Positions 1 through 3,293 of a stretch of 5,864 nt of DNA are shown here, piece after piece. The position numbers were made by a program, and so were the translations under genes. The DNA is from CAYTQK01 sp964439745. GTDB taxonomy: Bacteria > Desulfobacterota > Desulfobacteria > Desulfobacterales > Desulfosudaceae. How positions within the stretch are numbered: the stretch's first letter is position 1; every line of letters begins with the position of its first letter. The stretch is from contig CAYTQK010000211.1 in NCBI GenBank assembly GCA_964439745.1, forward strand, positions 1 through 5,864, read 5' to 3'. The notes under the pieces were generated by a model. The model ran no database searches. It saw only the letters and a list, made by a program, of their open reading frames with translations, and had not been told where the DNA came from.

Positions 1-390
1 GGTGCCGTGTATGGAGACAGTGCCGCATTTGTGCGAAAGATTTATGTATTTCTGGAAGTGGCCAGTGACGTCCGGCCGCCGTCCCTGAACAGGCGGGTCA
101 ATAAACTGCGGGCGGCCCGATTTCCGATGCTGACGGAGATCGCTTACCGGTTCGGTAATCGGCTGCGGGACGCCGGCAAACCGGGTCTTGTCTCCCGGCT
201 GCGGGATCTGGAGTGGTTCAACCGGCTGATGTTCAAGCCGGTGAAAAAGGATGTGCGCCGCCTGCGGGAAGCCCTGCCTGTGTTATGGCCGTTGTACCAT
301 CGCCACGACCGGGAGCTGGCCGATATGATCGGCCGTCCCCTGCCGCCGTCCTGGCGGATGCAAAATGATAGCGGGCAAAACACACGCTGA
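1..390 (+). CDS. Sulfotransferase family protein, C-terminal part (5' end outside window)
   Basis: The reading frame is open from base 1 to the TGA at 388-390 (129 residues visible), so the gene starts upstream of the window. The segment GDSAAFVRKIYVFLEV resembles the part of PAPS-dependent sulfotransferases where the 'YEDL...P...L..I..FLGV' strand and helix end. The rest is the usual basic, helical tail: RVNKLRAARFPMLTEIAYRF, then KDVRRLREALPVLWPLYHRHDRELADMIGRPLPPSW in two stretches, ending in the typical '...L...LGRDL..W' closure. The family moves a sulfo group from PAPS to a carbohydrate or other hydroxyl acceptor, normally in the cytoplasm. The PAPS-binding 5'-PSB and 3'-PB loops would lie upstream, so catalytic competence cannot be judged. 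The gene overlaps gtrA by 26 bp, which implies one operon. The GTG at 7 is an internal codon, not a start. The family call is inferred from C-terminal pattern only. Confidence 0.7.
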   Translation, partial: GAVYGDSAAFVRKIYVFLEVASDVRPPSLNRRVNKLRAARFPMLTEIAYRFGNRLRDAGKPGLVSRLRDLEWFNRLMFKPVKKDVRRLREALPVLWPLYHRHDRELADMIGRPLPPSWRMQNDSGQNTR

Positions 391-853
391 TGTTCTCGTA
401 TCGTTCATCAGAAGATGCCTACGGGATGAGGGAGAGGAGCCCATTAAAAATTATTCGGAAATTTTCGGGGTGACCTTCGTGCGCTTCGTGATTACCGGCG
501 GGGCGGCCGCCCTGGCCTATCTGGCCGGCAGCGTCTTTCTGGACTGGCTGGGTGTTCCCAGCTGGGCTTCCGTGACCTGCGGTAGAATCTGTTCCATACT
601 GGTCGCGTATTTCGGCCAGCTTCATTACGTATTCCGGGTGTCCGCCGATCACCGCCGCCGGAGCTGGCGTTTCGGTGTTTCCCGGGTTATCAACTGGCTG
701 GTCAGCCTGCTGATTACTTATGGCCTTCACGATTTGGCCGGTTTCGCCTACTGGGTCGCCGCCGTGGCGGTGGTGGCCGCGACCCCCGCCGTCTCCTGGC
801 CGATCAGCCGGTACTGGGTCTTCAAAGAAGAGGGCGCCACGGAGCAAGCATGA
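365..853 (+). CDS. GtrA-family small multi-pass membrane protein
   Basis: This 162-aa protein has four hydrophobic segments at about residues 39-60, 66-88, 104-122 and 128-147. It has the family signatures: FVRFVITGGAAAL opening TM1, LVAYFGQLHYVFR at the end of TM2, and the closing PISRYWVFK after TM4, equivalent to the common '...NRxWVF' ending. GtrA proteins are thought to help move or present polyprenyl-phosphate-linked sugars across the inner membrane for membrane glycosyltransferases; that role is family knowledge. The ATG at 365 lies inside the sulfotransferase end, with a weak purine-rich GGCGGA upstream. The 38 residues before TM1 are long for the family, and a GTG at 470 (V36) would give a 127-aa protein of typical length, so the start is uncertain. 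The stop overlaps the start of the next, broken frame (ATGA at 850-853). Confidence 0.85.
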   Translation: MIAGKTHADVLVSFIRRCLRDEGEEPIKNYSEIFGVTFVRFVITGGAAALAYLAGSVFLDWLGVPSWASVTCGRICSILVAYFGQLHYVFRVSADHRRRSWRFGVSRVINWLVSLLITYGLHDLAGFAYWVAAVAVVAATPAVSWPISRYWVFKEEGATEQA

Positions 854-939
854 TGCCAAACGGTGGTTATGAAAATGAACAATACAGCCGGCCGGCTCTG
901 CGTCGTCCGGTGTTTTTTCTCAGCGCCCTGTGCCTGTGA
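850..939 (+). pseudogene. Truncated 5' remnant of a YfhO-like membrane protein gene
   Basis: A frame opens at ATG 850 (second ATG at 853), overlapping the gtrA stop as ATGA, with GGAG at 841-844 about five bases upstream. It closes at TGA 937-939 after 29 codons. The peptide contains NGGYENEQYSRPALRRPV, and the 802-aa protein at 3294 begins with NSWLKSEGYSRPRPALRYPI. Allowing a two-residue gap, both share N...E.YSRP..ALR.P and then enter a hydrophobic stretch. The DNA shares the 12-mer ATACAGCCGGCC at the same place. This looks like the start of a gene once translated by coupling to gtrA, then lost after about 29 codons. I found no continuation in any frame downstream. It could instead be a genuine short peptide, but the similarity to the intact gene makes a remnant more likely. 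Confidence 0.65.
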
Positions 940-976
940 ACTTTGAGGGTATCCTGTCCTCTTAGGAACGGTGTCA

Positions 977-1002
977 GAGGGCGTGCCTAAAAGCACCTTC
1001 TC
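977..1002 (+). other. Imperfect hairpin, possible weak terminator
   Basis: The bases pair as GAGGG-C-GTGC, loop CTAAAA, GCAC-C-TTCTC: seven Watson-Crick pairs, two G-T wobbles and one C/C mismatch. It is followed by GGGTTTT at 1003-1009, a short T-run. It could act as a weak intrinsic terminator for the gtrA operon or as part of a folded leader RNA. No folding energy was calculated. Confidence 0.35.
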
Positions 1003-1014
1003 GGGTTTTGTCAT

Positions 1015-1090
1015 GGCGGCCTTGATAAAAGGCGGTGCCTTCTCGGTAGCCGTTACTATGAATCTGGTAGAAGGCCGCCCAATTTTTTTG
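1015..1090 (+). terminator. Terminator-like structure with duplicated 5' arms and a T7 tract
   Basis: The 3' arm AAGGCCGCC (1071-1079) is followed by CAA and seven T. It pairs perfectly with GGCGGCCTT at 1015-1023 and, with a bulge, with GGCGGTGCCTT at 1031-1041. The central AAGGC (1029-1033) can also pair with the GCCTT on either side (1019-1023 or 1037-1041). The result is a set of mutually exclusive stems ending in a T-tract, which suits a Rho-independent terminator and resembles an attenuator layout. The loop of the long stem is large (47 bases), so efficiency is doubtful. It sits about 160 bases after gtrA and could end transcription from the sulfotransferase-gtrA operon. Confidence 0.4.
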
Positions 1091-1147
1091 TCGGTGGGAG
1101 TATTTTTGTTGGGAAATGATCGGGGGAGGGTTTCATTGGTGTTAGCC

Positions 1148-1237
1148 GGAATCAGAGACCGAAAGTTTTAATAAATATTTGAAATTTAACAATGAAACAA
1201 CTATAGTCGAAAAAAATTCATGAAATATGCGGGTTAG
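1148..1237 (+). repeat. Direct repeat, left copy (promoter plus leader sequence)
   Basis: The block 1166-1237 aligns with 3203-3273 at about 57 of 72 positions with one gap in an A-run. Homology probably extends left to GGAATCA at 1148-1154 (matching 3198-3204) if 13 extra bases at 1155-1167 are allowed. The best-conserved part is from the -10 element to the shared end GGGTTAG. The right copy ends about 20 bases before the ATG of the YfhO-type gene. Here the equivalent point runs into the 3' end of a reverse-strand gene, whose TAA is at 1234-1236 within the repeat. Confidence 0.75.
1179..1207 (+). promoter_or_regulatory. Sigma-70-like promoter with no rightward gene (orphan)
   Basis: TTGAAA (1179-1184), a 17-base spacer and TATAGT (1202-1207) form a near-consensus promoter pointing right. 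The right repeat copy keeps the same layout and spacing. Downstream on this strand there is only the antisense of the reverse glycosyltransferase gene, so transcription would make an RNA antisense to the 3' end of that gene. The call rests on hexamer match and conserved spacing; no start site is known. Confidence 0.5.
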
Positions 1238-2796
1238 TATTTGCTTATCAGCCCGTATGAAACAAAATACTGGCCGATGGGGTGCGGCCGGCCGAAACGA
1301 AGCTCTGCCGAGGGATATTCCCGATCCTCCATCTTTTTGTTAGTGTAATCGAACCAGAGAAGCCGGGTACGATCCATGTCCGCCATGGCACGGACCAACA
1401 ATTCCAGTTCATTTTCAGATGTTACTCTGACAAAGGATGTTCGCTGCATTTCCGCCTGGAGCTCCTGAGCGATCCATTGGTGGGTAACCACAATTACATC
1501 TGAATTCACATGACTCACCAGCTGGAGTGCAGGTAAGGTTCGAGTTTGATAGTCGGCATACAGGGTTTTTGCTCTTTGAAAGGTATTCAGCCAGATGCCA
1601 ATCAACAGAAAGCCAACGCACATTACTGCCATAAGCCTGGCTGTAATACCTTTTGCAGCAAGCAGGGCGTTGAACCGAATAGCCGCGATAAACCAAAGCA
1701 ATGGAAGCAGATGAAACCAATAACGCGGCCCCAATTGTTTCCCCCCATCATTGGGGAGAATAAATACGGAGACAACCATCATAATGGTTAGGATGATCCA
1801 GGCCATCATTTCATTACGGTCCGGTGCTCCGCCGAGATGTTGGCCTATTCCTTTGGCCAGCAAACCGGTTGCCGCCATACCGGCAATCAGCAGAAGTATG
1901 GGGTGAAAATAAACCAGCGAATCACCTAAGTTAAGAAAAATTTTTATCGGAGACATGCCCGGATAGTGCAGTTGATGCGTTTCAACATGCTGTACTCCAT
2001 GTAGCCCCAGGGGAATACCATAAACATAGAGGTTGAAGAATAGGTACCCGGATACAGGAACAAGAAAGAGCAACCCCAGCTTGACCAGCTTTGACAGTCC
2101 GATATGCATCCTTCCAAGTGAAATGATTGCTCCCAGAGTAAATATAAAGCTTTCCGGTCGCAGCCAGCACGCACATCCCATCAGCAAACCGGAAATGATC
2201 AGCATCCGCTCAGATTGTGGCTTGCGGATAGATGGCATCGCCAGAACGAGCCCGCCGAAAGACATAGCTACAGCCAAGGTGTGCTCTGAAAACATGGCCG
2301 AATAGAGCGTCAGTGTCGAGGCGAAGATCAGGCCGGTCAGTCCCAATGCTGTACCGCTTAATGCGATACCGCGACGCCGGCAGCCTGCCACGAAGAAGCC
2401 CCACAGCCCCCAGGTTGAGATCAGGGGAAGAATTGTCAGCCCTCGGAAGCCAAACCATCGATAAAAGGGAGCAGAGATGGCTGAAAAAAAAAGAGGATAT
2501 TGAATAAAATATTTTCCTTTGTTTTTGTAAACAAAAGGGGGGGCAAAGGGATAAAGTCCTTTTTCCCATAACGGTTGGACCCACGGTTCTATTGGCAACT
2601 GCATATCCGGACGCCAGATGTTTTTTGAAAACTGGCGCGTCATAAGAGCCTTGATGCCGCCATCGCCGGTAAAAAAAACCTCATCCGTTCGACTGAACTG
2701 TAAAAACACGGTAAAGCCGATGCCCGCACAAAACAATCCCACCAGCAGCCAGAGCCGGATTGCTTTTTTGCAGGAATTTGTGTATTGGTCAGCCAT
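1234..2796 (-). CDS. Multi-pass membrane glycosyltransferase, GT-C-like
   Basis: This 520-aa protein has a first membrane segment at about residues 13-34, then a long loop with acidic residues (DEVFFTGDGGIK, 38-49), where GT-C enzymes place the catalytic aspartate. Next come PPFVYKNKGKYF (86-97), FGFRGLTILPL, a SEHT motif (170-173), RPES after another membrane helix (213-216), and GPRYWFHLLPLLWF (356-369), like the late 'RY..P..P' helix of GT-C proteins. The last 100 residues are hydrophilic and probably periplasmic. Likely role: transfer of a sugar from a polyprenyl-phosphate donor on the outer face of the inner membrane. It may belong to the LA_3751/LA_3752-type putative glycosyltransferases, but that is recollection, not a search. 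The ATG at 2796 is preceded by GAAAGG five bases upstream. The gene is convergent to its neighbours, less GC-rich, contains long homopolymers, and its TAA lies inside a direct repeat: signs of a separately acquired cassette. Confidence 0.75.
   Translation of the reverse strand: MADQYTNSCKKAIRLWLLVGLFCAGIGFTVFLQFSRTDEVFFTGDGGIKALMTRQFSKNIWRPDMQLPIEPWVQPLWEKGLYPFAPPFVYKNKGKYFIQYPLFFSAISAPFYRWFGFRGLTILPLISTWGLWGFFVAGCRRRGIALSGTALGLTGLIFASTLTLYSAMFSEHTLAVAMSFGGLVLAMPSIRKPQSERMLIISGLLMGCACWLRPESFIFTLGAIISLGRMHIGLSKLVKLGLLFLVPVSGYLFFNLYVYGIPLGLHGVQHVETHQLHYPGMSPIKIFLNLGDSLVYFHPILLLIAGMAATGLLAKGIGQHLGGAPDRNEMMAWIILTIMMVVSVFILPNDGGKQLGPRYWFHLLPLLWFIAAIRFNALLAAKGITARLMAVMCVGFLLIGIWLNTFQRAKTLYADYQTRTLPALQLVSHVNSDVIVVTHQWIAQELQAEMQRTSFVRVTSENELELLVRAMADMDRTRLLWFDYTNKKMEDREYPSAELRFGRPHPIGQYFVSYGLISKY
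2484..2678 (-). repeat. Three long homopolymer tracts in the 5' part of the glycosyltransferase gene
   Basis: On the + strand these are A9 at 2484-2492, G7 at 2537-2543 and A8 at 2671-2678. In the gene they read T9 (FF in PLFFSA, near residue 103), C7 (near the PP at 86-87) and T8 (FF in DEVFFTG, near 41). All three lie in the first fifth of the coding region, where slippage would abolish the product. The frame is intact at the lengths seen. Confidence 0.7.
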
Positions 2797-2825
2797 GAAG
2801 GCCTTTCAAAATATCGGTGCTGGTT

Positions 2826-2930
2826 TTATCTCACTCCTAGAATAATCAAAAAGAGCCGAAAAATATTACTGATTATGATATATATTACCTTAATTTTGCA
2901 GGGATAGCGTAAAAAAATAAAAGAAACCAT
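2826..2930 (-). CDS. Possible 34-aa single-pass membrane peptide
   Basis: The frame runs from ATG (2928-2930) to TAA (2826-2828), encoding MVSFIFLRYPCKIKV and then a hydrophobic stretch IYIIISNIFRLFLIILG. An AGGAG lies six bases before the ATG (complement of 2937-2941), a strong ribosome binding site. The stop is 29 bases before the glycosyltransferase ATG, so it could be a leader peptide or small co-transcribed membrane protein. Against it: AT-rich DNA readily yields hydrophobic frames, the RBS and ATG lie in an inverted repeat, and I recognise no family. The frame extends upstream to a TTG at 3110 without a useful RBS; I do not favour that longer form. Confidence 0.25.
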   Translation of the reverse strand: MVSFIFLRYPCKIKVIYIIISNIFRLFLIILGVR

Positions 2931-2996
2931 CCCGGTCTCCTGTAATATTTGGGTTTGACAAGAACCAATAACAAAAACAGGAGGTACCCGGATGGT
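2926..2996. repeat. Imperfect inverted repeat with outward-facing RBS-ATG motifs
   Basis: The left arm ACCATCCCGGTCTCCTGT (2926-2943) pairs with the right arm ACAGGAGGTACCCGGATGGT (2977-2996) at 17 positions with one mismatch and a two-base bulge, around a 33-base centre. Read outward, each arm gives ACAGGAG, a few bases, then CCGG(G)ATGGT: a Shine-Dalgarno sequence and ATG on each strand. It may be a transcript hairpin, a protein-binding palindrome, or the duplicated start region of two divergent genes. Confidence 0.6.
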
Positions 2997-3187
2997 AAAA
3001 CAACTTAAATAAAATAGCAGAAAAAAGCCCAGCAGTAAATGATTTGTGTGAAAACGCGCCAAGGCCAGAAAAATCGACGCATCAACAGGGTTTGACAACC
3101 GCCACGTCAATTCCTGTTTTCATTGGCACCAGCCAAAGTACTGCGAGAGACTTTGCCTTAAACAGCCAGTTACAATTTGTATTTTGA
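2992..3187 (+). pseudogene. Possible frameshifted gene fragment of unknown function
   Basis: ATG 2992 has a consensus AGGAGGT at 2979-2985 with six bases of spacing, yet the frame stops after MVKQLK (TAA 3010-3012). Removing one base near 3004 joins it to a frame open from 3005 to TGA 3185-3187, giving about 64 residues starting MVKQLNKIAEKSPAVN and ending with TTATSIPVFIGTSQ and SQLQFVF. The composition looks like an ordinary soluble protein. The piece TSIPVFIGTS faintly recalls the 'TAIPAFIGYT' strand near the N-terminus of contractile-tail sheath proteins, but one short motif is not enough to name it. It ends about ten bases before the right direct repeat, as if cut off there. An antisense frame (2826-3110) overlaps it, so either or both could be chance. 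Confidence 0.3.
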
Positions 3188-3197
3188 AAAAGGACCT

Positions 3198-3273
3198 GGA
3201 ATCATTAATAACTAATTGAAGTTTATTGATAAACCAACTGTAGTCGAAAAAATTTATGAAATGTTCGGGTTAG
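3198..3273 (+). repeat. Direct repeat, right copy (promoter plus leader sequence)
   Basis: This is the partner of 1148-1237. It begins around GGAATCATTAATAAC, includes the promoter-like hexamers, an A6 run and the shared 3' end CGGGTTAG. It forms the leader of the YfhO-type gene, ending just before that gene's ribosome binding site. The two copies lie about 2.04 kb apart and bracket the whole reverse-strand cassette. Confidence 0.75.
3216..3244 (+). promoter_or_regulatory. Sigma-70-like promoter for the YfhO-type gene
   Basis: TTGAAG (3216-3221), a 17-base spacer and TGTAGT (3239-3244) match the layout of the left repeat copy, with weaker hexamers. The ATG of the 802-aa protein is about 50 bases downstream, allowing a leader of roughly 40 bases. 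The conserved spacing in two diverged copies supports a real promoter. It would also transcribe the downstream TMTC-type gene. Confidence 0.5.
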
Positions 3274-3293
3274 GGCGGTTCAGGTGAAGCACG

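Larger units (their letters stand above)
940..1233. other. Gene-poor, structured spacer after gtrA
   Basis: I see no convincing gene here. A 66-codon GTG-started frame at 971-1171 has no recognisable motif and no clear ribosome binding site, and it lies over hairpin-forming sequence. The stretch contains two hairpin clusters (977-1002 and 1015-1079), a T7 tract at 1083-1089, an AT-rich tail and a rightward promoter-like element at 1179-1207. It separates the gtrA operon end from the convergent gene whose stop is at 1234-1236. Confidence 0.6.
2797..3293. other. AT-rich spacer between divergent genes
   Basis: This roughly 500-base stretch is clearly richer in A and T than the flanking coding DNA. 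It holds an imperfect inverted repeat (2926-2996), a possible 34-aa ORF on the minus strand, a possible frameshifted gene remnant on the plus strand, the right direct-repeat copy and the promoter of the YfhO-type gene. For the leftward glycosyltransferase gene I see only a TAATAT at 2882-2887 (minus) as a -10 candidate, without a good -35. An 11-mer GGGTTTGACAA occurs at 2951-2961 and 3088-3098. Its TTGACA core is not followed by a fitting -10 in either place. Confidence 0.6.

Noticed and set aside
440..480. ATT start at 443 for the GtrA protein, after a good GGAGAGGAG
   Set aside because: ATT starts are very rare and the spacing to the purine tract is only about three bases; ATG 365 or GTG 470 are more likely.
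971..1171. 66-codon GTG-started frame on the + strand between gtrA and the convergent gene
   Set aside because: No recognisable motif, no convincing ribosome binding site, and it lies over the hairpin/T-tract region; probably chance.
1204..1230. Intrinsic terminator for the reverse-strand glycosyltransferase gene
   Set aside because: T-rich sequence follows the stop on that strand, but I could not find a GC-rich stem before it.
2955..2983. Rightward sigma-70 promoter starting from TTGACA at 2955-2960
   Set aside because: At 16-18 bases spacing the sequence is CAGGAG-like, the ribosome binding site, with no -10 hexamer.
2826..3110. 94-codon TTG-started frame on the minus strand
   Set aside because: The TTG has no useful Shine-Dalgarno sequence and the peptide is low-complexity hydrophobic from AT-rich DNA; only the internal ATG at 2930 has a plausible RBS.
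1238..3203. Insertion sequence or transposon covering the reverse-strand cassette
   Set aside because: No transposase or integrase and no terminal inverted repeats at the segment ends; the flanking direct repeats are much longer and more diverged than a target-site duplication.
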